Shown in pieces: positions 50,214-61,309 of a DNA stretch of 64,000 nt (position 1 is the first letter of the stretch; each line of letters begins with the position of its first letter). The notes below the pieces were generated by a model. That model had not been told where the DNA came from, searched no databases, and worked only from the letters and a program-made list of their open reading frames with translations. Both the position numbers and the translations under genes were made by a program. Source of the DNA: Oxytricha trifallax (lineage: Eukaryota > Ciliophora > Spirotrichea > Sporadotrichida > Oxytrichidae); assembly GCA_000711775.1 (NCBI GenBank), contig ARYC01000128.1:124001-188000 (forward strand), written 5' to 3'.

Positions 50214-50229
50214 ATACTCACTTAAAATA

Positions 50230-50351
50230 CTAATATTTAAACATTAAACCCCTACATAAACCCTATTAAAACCCTAATAAAGTATGCACTAAAAGTCTAC
50301 TTTTATCAATCAAAAACTCAATCAAACTACTGAAAGGGTTTTGGGGTTTTG
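50230..50351 (-). repeat. TBE-B right TIR
   Basis: Inverse of the left TIR, ending GGGTTTTGGGGTTTTG against the AAT duplication. Confidence 0.88.
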
Positions 50352-51029
50352 AATGTGCTTTGTGTAGGAAGTACTTATCACTCCTTAAGTCATTAGCTAG
50401 TTTAAATACCCTTTCGTAGATTAGCTAAGTTCAATAGCATATTATCGAAAAATCCCACATTTTGAGTAAACCATTGATAATATGCACACATGAAAATAGT
50501 CAGCAAATCCTCTGTATGGGTGTTTTATTCATTACTTATCATTTGAAGTCTCATTTTTCCATATTTAGAATAAACTACCATTGCTTTTAAGGATTTGAAA
50601 TTATATACTATATTGGGAGACATTTTAAATACATCTTTAAAATTTGATAGATTTAATAATATATATATATATATAGGAATATGATAAATATAAATAATAT
50701 AAACAAGATCAATCATTCAGTAGCTGATCTTGTTAATAATGCAACTGATTAGTTGTGCTATGAGACAGAAAGATAAAATAAGTGATGAGATTGAATGCAA
50801 AATAATGAAAAAATCATAATATTAAGGGGTTACAAATGTAAGATATTAAGCTAAAGATCATCGTAACTAGTAACAATATTAATAATATTGGCTTTAAAGA
50901 TGTTTGGATTTTTGATTAGAAAATCAAGGTTTTCTAGAGTAAAAATGATTACTCTTTCAAACACTTCTCACTAGTCCATCTCACATTGAATCGGGCATAT
51001 TACAGACATTGGCTTTGAAAAGTCCTCTT

Positions 51030-51230
51030 CTAGGCCTGATATGTTGAGATCATTGTTGGAAATTCTATGGCATTTCTTGGCGGAGTTCTAGTCAAAATGA
51101 GATATTTTGACATTTCAGACTCTATACATAGACTATAGCAAAGGAGTGTCCCATAGTCTCCGCAAAAAATATTTTTGGATTCTCCGTCCTCAATTACCTT
51201 CAGAAACCACAAGTTAATATAAACTATAGA
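51030..51230 (-). CDS. coding-like minus segment, paralogue of 42.4 kb locus
   Basis: The minus frame includes INLWFLKVIEDGESKNI, matching the 42.4 kb locus, and continues CGDYGTLLCYSLCIESEM before a TGA at about 51,030. It lies 0.7 kb from TBE-B. Function unknown. The conserved block suggests a gene family. Confidence 0.45.
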   Translation of the reverse strand, partial: SIVYINLWFLKVIEDGESKNIFCGDYGTLLCYSLCIESEMSKYLILTRTPPRNAIEFPTMISTYQA

Positions 51231-51703
51231 AACATCATACTCATTCCTTTGATAGATTTTATAATAGATATTTTAACAATAATAACAATAGCTTCTTCAT
51301 TCAAATAATTAATAAAGAATTTAATAAATAAAAGTTCTATTAACGGTTATATTTTTCATTATAAATATCAACCTAATCTAAAACATCTCTAGTTCCAGAA
51401 TTTTTGAAGGTTCAAGGAAAGCGAGAATATGAGGGTGGCATACTAACAGGTTAAACAATCAACTAAATTGATGATAAGTAAAAATTAAGTTTAATCAAAA
51501 TACTTTTTATAATTTGGTTGGTATTTGTTTTGAGAAGGAGACCATCAACATATATAGGACTAATGTAATTAATTATAAAGCAATCAAAAGTATTATAAGG
51601 TATTTATTTTATAAAAGATTGTTGAATTTTGTGAAAGTTATGATGAAATGCATGAAATAATAAAATATTAAGATTTACTATGCATCATATTTTAAATTAT
51701 GCG

Positions 51704-52140
51704 TCATGTGAAAGTATTCTTCGAAGTAAATCTGACCCTTTCCATTAGCATCGACTTGCTTAATAATGTCATTGACAGCTGCTTCTGAGATAGTCTTTTC
51801 ATAGTTAGAATTTCTTTGATTTCCTCAGTTGAGATGAAGCCACTGCCATCCTTGTCGAGAATTTTGAAGGCATGTCGTATTATCTCGTTTGTGCGAAGAT
51901 TCCTTTCATTCATAGCGGCAACGACGAGCCAGAGTATTCAATGAATCACTGCCTTCAATATCCACAGACTTAAACATCTTTTCGATGCCAGTCTTCTCCG
52001 TTTTCTTTTCGAACCCCATATCTTGAACCTCAGTTTTTGCATAAAGTAAAAGCATATTAACTCCATTCTCGCCCTGGTTGAGGCGCATGGGCTCGTATGC
52101 TTCATTTGCCATCAAGTAGATATTTGCTTCAGAATTCCTA
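51704..52140 (-). pseudogene. EF-hand Ca2+-binding domain, CDPK-like C-terminus (copy B)
   Basis: From the minus strand: FKSVDIEGSDSLN (EF-hand), then a frame change near 51,930, MNERNLRTNEIIRHAFKIL, the canonical loop DKDGSGFISTEE, a second frame change near 51,800, and DANGKGQIYFEEYF (third loop). The order and spacing resemble the C-terminal calmodulin-like domain of calcium-dependent protein kinases. The kinase part is not seen nearby. Frame breaks suggest decay or unrecognised interruptions. Paralogue of the 60.8 kb locus. Confidence 0.75.
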
Positions 52141-52189
52141 GCGTCTTGTGTTAATCATTCTAGGTACCCAGTCTAGGTATTGGCTATTT

Positions 52190-53112
52190 AGAATTTTTGA
52201 CTTCCAGTATTGCAGTCGAAGGAAGAGGCGAATCTTCGAATGGAGGACTGCCAGTGGCACCAATCTACTCAGCGGGAGCATCTCACGACGGTGGAACTTC
52301 CGACTCAGACATCTCCTCGGGGAGCCGAGATAATAAAACATCCCTGATTCCCAAAAGGCCATTGGAGTTTCCCAAAGCGAAGTTTTACGCATTAGTGCTG
52401 ATAGATTGGGGAAATGGAGAGAAGATCAAAACTGTTAAAGCTGCCAATCTCTTTATCTGCTGCCTTTTCCATTCTAGACTAAGACATTTTCTCTATGTTG
52501 TAGTGCAAGAAGCCTTGTGGATGCTGCTTCTATCTTTGAGGCTTCAATAATGACGCAGAGTTGTTGCCATAATGGAGACAGGGGCATCTTGAAGCAGTTA
52601 ACTATGCTTGTTAGCGTCTCTACCAATTGAGTTTCCACCCACTCTGGTACCTTAGAGCTCCAATATGACTTCTTCACACCAAAGTAGCATGCTCACATGC
52701 CAAGAGAGCTGAAGTTTATCAATGTCTAAGAAGTAGTGAATATAAGACTACTCTATCTTAATTGCTCTTTCAGGCTATGTCTTAATTCCAACATTCTCAG
52801 CTAATTTAATATTCTACATCATGCTCTTCTAACTCTCAATGCACGAAGGGGGTCTTTATATACTCCAACACTAATCTTCAAACAGCCCATAGAGTGACAA
52901 GTATTGTTGGTATTGCTAGAGATGGTCACATTATTGTCAGACTATACCATACCACTGGTTTTCTATGGCTGCCTTGCCAATTTGATGCCTGTAATGGAGT
53001 GACAATCATTGTTGAGTACTTTCTATGTGATGTCTTAGTTCTATCCATAAACTGTGGAATGCTGGACAGCTCCGTCATGATGGGCAGTCACAGCACTCGG
53101 CTGGCTTGAGAG
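52190..53112 (+). pseudogene. family copy B: putative YHYH-like protein gene
   Basis: N-terminal part from ATG 52197 (MTSSIAVEGRGESS) with HDGGTSDSDISSG and SLIPKRPLEFPK, open to about 52,550. C-terminal part (about 52,885-53,109) reads RVTSIVGIARDGHIIV, LWLPCQFDACNGVTII and a Cys/Met-rich tail. This resembles the DGxxIxG and CNG motifs of YHYH-domain proteins. Between them, 52,560-52,880 aligns only loosely with the other copies. Head to head with the EF-hand gene. Confidence 0.55.
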
Positions 53113-53970
53113 CAAACATGCAGTCTTCTTCACTATGGCTGTGTAGGCTGAGATACTTGCTTCACCATTAGTGGCAGTAAGTAATATAATGTAAGAATGA
53201 TTTAATATATTAAAAGGCTTAAATACTAGAGTTATATATTTATTTATATTTCGTTTTAATCACTAAGTACTAATGTGTATATATTTATTCATATAAAGTC
53301 CTACTATCAATAATCACCAAGCAACAAAATATCTGTAATAATAGTATCTAATTTACATTTGAATTTAACTTTATCAAGTTTTAAATTCGAAAAATTTACA
53401 CTTTTATATAACTCATTGGGTTTTAAATTAATACAATTAAGTAGTGGATGAAATAATATCAACGGTAAAAGTAAGGCTCAAATAAATTTTGATGAATTAA
53501 TTAAGTTCATTTAAAATATTAATTAATTCGAATATAAACCTATTTAATCCCTTATCTTAATTATCTGAATTTCACTTCTTTTGTTTATTTAAGAAGATAA
53601 AATATAAGAATGAAGTTAAAGATAGATATTTGCAAAAGATCCAAAAAATTAGTTAATAAATAATATTTTTTTTATTAAAGGAAAGAATTGAGTCTAATCA
53701 AAATCTCACAAAAGAAACATACAATAAGCTTCATATTACTTTAGTTTTTCTTAAATGTAAAGTTTTTATTTATAACATTCTCTGTATTATATTAAATTTT
53801 TCAAATAAATTCAGCGAAAAAATTGATTATTTCATTTAAAACTTGTAAATATTTTAAAAAGGTTAAAATAAGCTAAAGATATTTATATTAAAACAAGTGT
53901 CTTGATAAATTTAAATGCTACAGAATAATAGTTTTAATTTCTGTAAAACTATAAATTTTAATTTTCATTT

Positions 53971-54172
53971 ATGAAAATGTTAGAATATGATGATGATTAT
54001 AATGATTTTAATGATTGTAATGATGATGATGATGATGATGATGATGATAATGGTGATGATGATGATGATGATGGTGATGATGATGGTGATGATGATAATG
54101 GTGATGATGGTGATGATGATGATGATGAAAATGATGATGATGATAGTGATCATGATCATGATGATGATGATT
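53971..54172 (+). repeat. (GAT)n imperfect microsatellite
   Basis: About 185 bp of mostly GAT/GGT/AAT triplets. In the plus frame it would encode a poly-Asp tract from an ATG at 53971. AT-rich non-coding DNA on both sides and the lack of other coding signal suggest a simple repeat, not a gene. Confidence 0.85.
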
Positions 54173-54288
54173 CATAACAAAAACACATTTGAATGAAGAA
54201 TAGATCTATTGAAGAAGGCTTCAAGAATTATTATGATTTTATTGCATAAAAATATTTGATTTTATGTGCTTTTTTGTCAAAGCCTCTA
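54171..54288 (+). repeat. direct repeat, first copy (about 118 bp)
   Basis: Starts TTCATAACAAAAACACATTT and ends AAAGCCTCT. Matches 54984-55101 with few differences. The first copy begins exactly where the GAT tract ends. Confidence 0.85.
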
Positions 54289-54983
54289 CAGATGTTGTCT
54301 TTCGATGCCATATGCCGTGCAACGATATTTAAACATGTTAATTAAGGCTTAAGAGCGAAAACCTTTGGAAACCTAGCTATTATAGACTCTAGATCAATGG
54401 TTATGAGCAGAAGCACTTTTCTCATGAGGGTTTTTTTTAATCATAATTTTCACAATCAGTTAAACACAGTCTCATTCAATGAATATCTAGTGTTATACAA
54501 TATGGTATGTGCACTTGATATTGAGTCAAGTTGACTTGAGTAAACATTTGATTTTTCTGACAATAGTAAATACTTTTCATGAATTAAAAATGTTTCCTTC
54601 CTGAGATCTAGACTTATTAAGTCTCTTAATGTGGAAAATATGACACTTTTTTGGAATGTTCATTTCACTCAATTTATGTGTATATGCTTGTATCAAATAT
54701 ACTTTATTTTTGAATTATCAGCTAAGAATTAGGAGCTTTTGGAGGATAGGAATGTTGACATGGTATTTGAAAAGAAGTTAAAAAGAGGGTTTGGGGACCA
54801 TCTCATGAGGGAAGGTCACATCAAATTTTTGGAACATTATTTTTATGTAGATTTTTGCAATTAATTGATTGGCATTTTTACATCATATCCTTACTGTTTG
54901 AAGGCCTTCCTTTGAGAGATAAAAATCACAAGATATCTGAAAGTAATGGAGAGATTCCTAGAAATATGCAGGTAACATTTGTT

Positions 54984-55101
54984 TTCATAACAAAAACACA
55001 TTTGAATGAAGAATGGATCTATTGAAGATGGCCTCAAGGATTATTATGATTTTATTTCATAAAAAATTTAATTTTATGTGCTTTTTGGTATCAAAGCCTC
55101 T
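54984..55101 (+). repeat. direct repeat, second copy
   Basis: Same 118 bp unit about 810 bp downstream. No TIRs or ORFs between the copies suggest an LTR element. It could be a local duplication or the pair of repeats bounding an eliminated segment. Confidence 0.85.
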
Positions 55102-55512
55102 TATGTGATAATTCTATGAGATATTTTAATTATAATTTTTTAAAAAATAATTCTTAATATACTAATTGCTATACATATTAATCTTAAAATTTTCTCTTTA
55201 TCTTTTTTGTTTTAAAGTTTTCATATACTTAAAAATGGATTTGCATCCGCAATATGTTAATGAGATTATATCTTGCCGCAAATTATTAATAGACAATAAT
55301 CAATAGCATTTATACATCCTTTAAGAACACTAAATGTATCATCTATAAATTAGGTTTATGAGTTTAAATTAATATAACAGCACATTCTGATAATAATGAA
55401 ACAGCTTTCTGATAAAAGTAGTTCAATATCCTGAATTTGAAATGGTTTCAACAAAAATCATATTGATTTATAACTTAATCTCCGAAGTGGTAGCAAATGA
55501 AGTCTTGTAAAA

Positions 55513-56053
55513 CAAAATATAACAAACCCAGATGCAATCTTAGTCGCAGATCTTGAAGATGGTGTGATGGCAATTCTAATCCTTAATCATTTAGAGCACG
55601 AACTCATTGCCAATCCAGTATTTAAGTTTTTTACGCAGGAGTGGGAGAATATGTAGAGATAAATTTTGAAGTTAAATCCAGAAGTCGGGTATGTTTTAAT
55701 GGAGATATGAATGTTAGGCATCGCAATTGTAAAAGAGGAGTTAGAGAGATATACTGAAAGAAGCAACAATGTATTATTATAGGAGCATGTAGATCAAGAA
55801 TTTGACAATGAGATCCTGATCAAACATTCAAATAAAGACTAATGAGATGACTCAGTTTAGGAGGACGCTCAAGAATTTCAAATAAATAGAAGAAAGGGAA
55901 AAGCAAGATGGTAAGGATGAAATTAGAAAAGTTTCAGATGAACTGGGCAAATTTGAGGCAAGCAATAACATTTCGAAAGACGAAAAATAAGAACAAATTT
56001 ATGAAGAAGGAGTGAGATCAGAGAATTTTTAAAATATTATGAGGAACAAATGA
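55513..56053 (+). CDS. coding-like acidic protein with two in-frame TGAs
   Basis: Plus frame starting near NPDAILVADLEDGVM continues through TGA 55708-55710 and TGA 55843-55845 in the same register (MLGIAIVKEELERYTERSNN lies between them). It then moves to another frame (KVSDELGKFEASNN) ending at TGA 56051-56053. Composition is strongly Glu/Asp/Lys-biased and well mixed, so real coding is likely. Function unknown. Confidence 0.5.
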
Positions 56054-56059
56054 AAAGAT

Positions 56060-59000
56060 AAAACATTAATATAAAGAATTACATCAATTTCTTTTGCACT
56101 CTTATTTTGTACTTGATTATTATATTTTTCTATTTGCTCACCTAAGTGATTTAAAATTTAATACCAATAATTAACTATTATAATTACATATAATTAATTA
56201 TATTCAAGCATTAGTTCTATATGGCTAAACGATGGAGTATTACAATAAAAAAAATGATTTGAATGCAACCACTGATAATTAGGAAGTTAATTGACTACTC
56301 TGAAAGATTAATCAATTAAAAAGCAATAATAATGACTATAAATACTGTTAAGTGATTAAAAAAAACAACATTATAAATTATATTAACATAAATATATACA
56401 AAATGCTTAAACTACATGAAAATAAATATAAGCAATCATAAGAGAAGAAAACATAATTTCACTCTAGTGGCAGCTAGCTTAATTATCAAAGTCTTTACTA
56501 GATTTTTGAAAGGAGTCAGTTTAGAACAAAAGTAAGAAAGCTTGTAAATGTAATAAGAAGAATGATCAGGAACTATAGTTGGCATGCTCTTCTTTTCTTC
56601 ATTTTCAGTTCCATTTCTTTTTTTACCTAATATAGAGTCACATATTGATAAATAAAAACCTTATTCCTATATCTACATCATAAAGAACATTATTTTAATT
56701 CAACTTTACCAGAAACCCCCATTTGTGTTTAAATTTTGCTTGGCTATTTTTGAAATCCTAATTACTCCATTTTAACAGTCTAGAGACAGAGAAGCTAGAA
56801 ACTAATAATATTGGTCCTGATTAAATATCATAAGGATAAAGATAGTTGAGTTCTTGATAATATTTAAGTTACAATATAAAGCTACGATGAAAACTCTTGC
56901 TTTTAGTTATATAGTATTCTGCAACAGAGAACTTGATTTAAGTAATAATAAATGATATTCAAAAGAATTGTGTATTAGATTGTGCTCAAAGTCATAATAT
57001 CTACATATTCATTTAATAATTAGATGATTTAAATTCTAAATAGAATGACTTAAGGACACTTATCACACAGAATAAAAACTAGCATTCCCAATTTATTAAC
57101 AGTCCTCGTTATCCTTCTAAAGAAATACGTATTAATGCTACGATATTTCCTTAAATAGCTCTTAAGCTGCTTAAAAGAATTTGTTTTAGAGAGTTTCACA
57201 TTATCAGTCAGAGGCAAAACTAACTTATTATTTTACTTAAACAAATTGAATACTATCAAGATTAGAATATTTAAATTATTTTATAGTTAATATATTATAA
57301 AACAATCATAAGGAATGTCGTAAATAATTGGTAATTTCGAATTAAGACATTTATATAGCTGTAAATGATTCAAACGATAATATTTTAATGAGTTATTTAA
57401 CTCCATAAGAACATTTCTACTGTAGCTAATACCTAAAATTTTCACTTAAATTGTGATTAATTATAATAGATTTAATAAATACGAATAAAGATTTGATTAT
57501 ATATTTTCATAAATAATGAAAGATAGTAGCAAGGTTAATAAGAAAGAGAAATAGGGATATAATGAAGTAAAAGAATGATACAAACAAAGATGGTATAATT
57601 TCCAGGACTCAATTGAGTTGCAAATTGTAGATAAAAATGGTGCTTTAATTATTTATTTATATATACTGATGAATTAATCAGCATATTTAATATGTTCATT
57701 ATGGCTTAATCAAATTGAGGCCATTCATAACGCTGAGATACTTGGCCTTATTTAAGGAACTTTGTTTACAGACTGAAGTATCTTTCATTATTTGTTCTTT
57801 TAAATAACATTATAAATCTCAGTTTAAATTGTATTTCATTTGTAATAGTCTCTATATATATTAGATAGAGCAATGCTTTATTAAAAACGGCAATTTTTTA
57901 AAATATACTTTATAAAAATTAAAAATTGCATTGAACTTAAATTATTCAAGTTCAATTAATAACTCCGATTCATCGATTCATATAATTGACTCATTATATA
58001 CCTGGTAATTATGATGAATATGCTCTGTATCATAAGTTTCCAATACATTTATAGTTTTTAAATATCTCCTGGAGTACGAAAGAAACCACAGTATATGAAT
58101 TATTCAAATTATAAAAAGAATCATAACCATTATCTTATTTACAATTAATTATACAAATTTTGGTTTGTAAATAGTAATATTTAAAATTAATACAAATTCA
58201 AAGTCAAATTCTATATGAACAACTTCATTTACTATTATACATGTATAATATTCTCTTTTCAATAAGAAAAGTGAAGAAAACAAAAGACCTTTTCTTGGTA
58301 GGAATCAACTTTTAATAAATCAACTAGTATATACATATAATTATTTTAATGGTTTTAGACTGGTTAAATTATTATAGTAAATATAATATTCTATTCAGAG
58401 ATTAAATTCATTAGGAAATTTAATTATTATAAAGTTAAGTTATATTTTAAACTAATTGATAGTTCGATTAATTATGAAAATGATTACTACAAAACTGTAG
58501 GGTACCTTTAGTTTTTTTCTGAGCATTTTTATTATAAATTTTATCGTGAAATGACTTGAGGAAATAGTTTTTTATTTGCATTCTTTTTACAATTAATTCA
58601 TTCTTATTAATTATCATGAAATTATTTATACACTGCTTTTGTGTCTTATTTTAAAAATAACATAGTCACAGCTAAATTCATCTTGACATGTAATTTCGAA
58701 AAATATCATCTTTTGCTTTTGTCTCTTCTTTTCTTGTTGTCGAAAGGAAATTATATTCTCTTAATTTTTCATGCTATTTTTTTACTTAATAACTCAGTAA
58801 TTTACGAGATTTTAAACTACTTTTTCACTTATTCATTGACTGGAAAGTAGTATACTATGGCCTTAAGATCTTTTCAGTTTATGACTTAATAAAATGAGAT
58901 GATGGGAAAACATGAAATTATGGCATATGAGTAATATTCAAATAAAAGGTAATCAAACTATTGCCATAGAAGATCCATGAAAGACGAGCATACCTAGGAT

Positions 59001-59790
59001 AAAATAATAAAACAACATAAATTTTGTTTCACTATCATGTACATTTATCATATTTAAGAACTAGATTAAATAAATTTCTACAGGAAATTACGGTATTCTG
59101 CCATAAAATACAGTGAAACATGCTTTTGCTTTTTGCTAGTTAATTAGTTTTAGCATTGAAAATGTTATGCCTTTAATCCAAATCTGTCAAGATTACATTT
59201 TTATTTTTCATAAGTTATAGCTTAATGAAAATACTCATCAATGTAAATATAAAGAAATTTATTAAGAATTGTTTTTATAAAATTACATTGAATAATTTTT
59301 ATATAATTCTAAAAATTTTGATATAAAGTTATATTAAATATTATAAAGTATTATATCATCCTCATCTTTTGAGTTCTTTAATATTAAATAAATAATTAAT
59401 AAATTTAAATATTTGGATTAATAGAAATATGGTATAACAAAATTGATGATTTACACATTTCTTTGACTATGAGATTCATTTCTAATGTTCTATATTATGA
59501 CTCGTAGTAATCCATTAATGCTCATATTTTAATGGAATTTTGATATGTTCTTAGAAAAATATATTATTATAATAAAATGAGTAATACTAATATCATCACA
59601 ATAAATATAAGTTACAGTAACATATATTAGGTTGAAAAAAAGGCCAAAGTAATGTTGAAATGCTTTTAAAAAATTATATAAGAGAATGTAAAAAATAGGA
59701 GAAAAAGAAATAAATTAAATTAATTACTATATTATTTAGATCTATTAAGATTATTTCTCTAATATTAGAATTATTTATAAATTATAATCC
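56060..59790. other. AT-rich stretch, nothing recognised
   Basis: About 3.7 kb of AT-rich DNA with no supported gene, TIR or tandem repeat noticed. Probably germline-limited or intergenic. Confidence 0.5.
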
Positions 59791-59798
59791 TTTAATAA

Positions 59799-60605
59799 AT
59801 GAAGATGGTTGTTCTCTCATTCGCAGGAGTCGTCTTTGCCTTTGCTGATTTCAGAGTCAAGCATCTCTCCTGAGATCACAAGCACGATGAACAATTTAGT
59901 GATGGTCCAGTACTTAAGTGCAATGAAACTGCCCACTCAACTGGCTTAAAGTGCAATGAGTTCAAATACTGCATCCACGCTGATCGTCAACCATGCTTAC
60001 AAGCAACCAGTTACCGCTATGAAGACTTGCTAGAAAAAGAATCCTGGAGTAGTCTTTGATGACCATACCCACTGCAATGAATTCGGTTTCAGTTTCAATG
60101 GAGACCCAGTCCACCAGTCAGTCCAAGTTGAAAGATGTCAATCACACAACGACTTCAACTGTGATCACTCCGACAATAAATTTCATTTCTGCATTCCATG
60201 AAATCCACTTAGTTTAAGAGGATTTGCCTAAACGTTTTGCGGTTGGCGTCTTCAGACTTTTCTTGAAGTTCTAAGCTTTTTCTTTTAAAATGCTAAGAAT
60301 TCGTGGGGCACCCAATGATGGTTTAAGATCTATGGTCAAGACACTTCCCAGAAGTTTTCCTCATTAACAAAGAGACCACTGATTCTGTTGCTCAAATCAC
60401 TGCCACCTGCAATGTTGTTAAAGTTGTCAAGACATTCACCAAGGCTATTAGAGAGGGTTCTTCAACTTTCATTTCCAGAATAGATGGAGATATGAATAAG
60501 CAAAACCCAAATTAAGCTAATGAATACTTGAAATCATCTACTGATTCAGAAAGAGGACAACTTATTGGAAAGTTCTTATAAATCGTTGCTGACTGGTCTA
60601 TCTGA
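59799..60605 (+). pseudogene. secreted Cys-rich protein-like gene, interrupted
   Basis: ATG at 59799 encodes a short signal-peptide-like start (MKMVVLSFAGVVFAFA). The mature part has regularly spaced Cys (LKCNE, GLKCNEFKYC, RQPC, MKTCQKK, THCNEF, VERCQSH, FNCDH, FCIP), suggesting disulfides and secretion or surface display. Lesions: TGA at 59871-59873, a frame change near 60,020, TGA after FCIP, and another change near 60,350. The C-terminal part (NKETTDSVAQITATCN) ends at TGA 60603-60605. No named family; a decayed copy or one with hidden IESs. Confidence 0.6.
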
Positions 60606-60829
60606 AGAGAAAAATAGGATATAATAACCTATGAATAACATAACAAATTTGCAAAATCATTAAAACAAATTGACAATAAAATATGTTTGCTATTACATAA
60701 TAATTTAATTCAAATCCCATTCTTTCTCAATCTGCCATTTATATTTGCATTTTTTATATACCCTATTTTTTACATTCTTTTATTAAGTTTTACTTTAACA
60801 AATTAGTATCAGTCTTTCATCATATGCGT

Positions 60830-61265
60830 GAATTCTTCAAAAAGAAATATGTGCATCTCCATTTAAATCGATTGCTTAATTACATCTTTGACAATTTTCT
60901 CTGAGACAGTCTTTCAGAAACCAAGAACTACAATGATTTCCCTGATTTAGTGAAGCCACTATTGCACTAGTCGAGCCATTCTGAATTCCTTCTGTAATTT
61001 CTTGTTGGTGCAGAGATTTTTCTCATTCAAGAAGCAACGATGAATTCAGAGAAGTCAAGAAATCCACTGCCATCAATATCTTCAGACTTAAACATCTTTT
61101 CAATCTCATTATTATTATTCATGTACTATACTGAAAGCAAATCGTAACTTTCCAGAATTTGTTAAAGTTAAAGCTTTTTGTTTCAATTCTTGTCAATGTC
61201 AATGACAGGGACTCGTATATTCCATTTGCCATAAAGTAAATATTTGATTCTGGATCTCTAGTATC
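60830..61265 (-). pseudogene. EF-hand domain, CDPK-like C-terminus (copy C, degenerate)
   Basis: Minus strand: ESNIYFMANGIYES and the canonical loop DIDGSGFLDFSEF, then MNEKNLCTNK. These align with copy B at 51.7-52.1 kb. The next EF-hand loop has lost its Asp residues and is out of frame, and a stop follows FIVAS. So this is a clearly decayed paralogue. Confidence 0.7.
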
Positions 61266-61309
61266 TTGTATTGGTCAATCTGCAGTCAGTCTAGGTATCA
61301 ACGTTTCGG

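Larger units (their letters stand above)
46190..50351 (-). mobile_element. TBE-B: telomere-bearing element with intact transposase
   Basis: A 4,162 bp element with TIRs of about 120 bp whose outer 15-17 bp are telomere-like (CAAAACCCCAAAACCC type). A perfect AAT duplication flanks it (46187-46189 and 50352-50354), matching the ANT target known for TBEs. Gene order, read on the minus strand, is transposase, 22 kDa ORF (opposite strand), zinc-finger/kinase, as in TBE-A. Apart from the telomere-like tip, its TIR differs from that of TBE-A, so it is a different TBE family. Confidence 0.93.

Noticed and set aside
53971..54177. Poly-Asp protein gene
   Set aside because: The frame is just the GAT microsatellite. 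There is no coding signal beyond it.
54171..55101. LTR retrotransposon bounded by the 118 bp direct repeats
   Set aside because: No reverse transcriptase, integrase, primer-binding site or target duplication is visible, and the interval is too short.
60290..60340. Papain-like NSWGTQ motif
   Set aside because: A short match in an interrupted frame. No catalytic Cys or His region in the right order was found, and about 100 residues of unrelated sequence follow.
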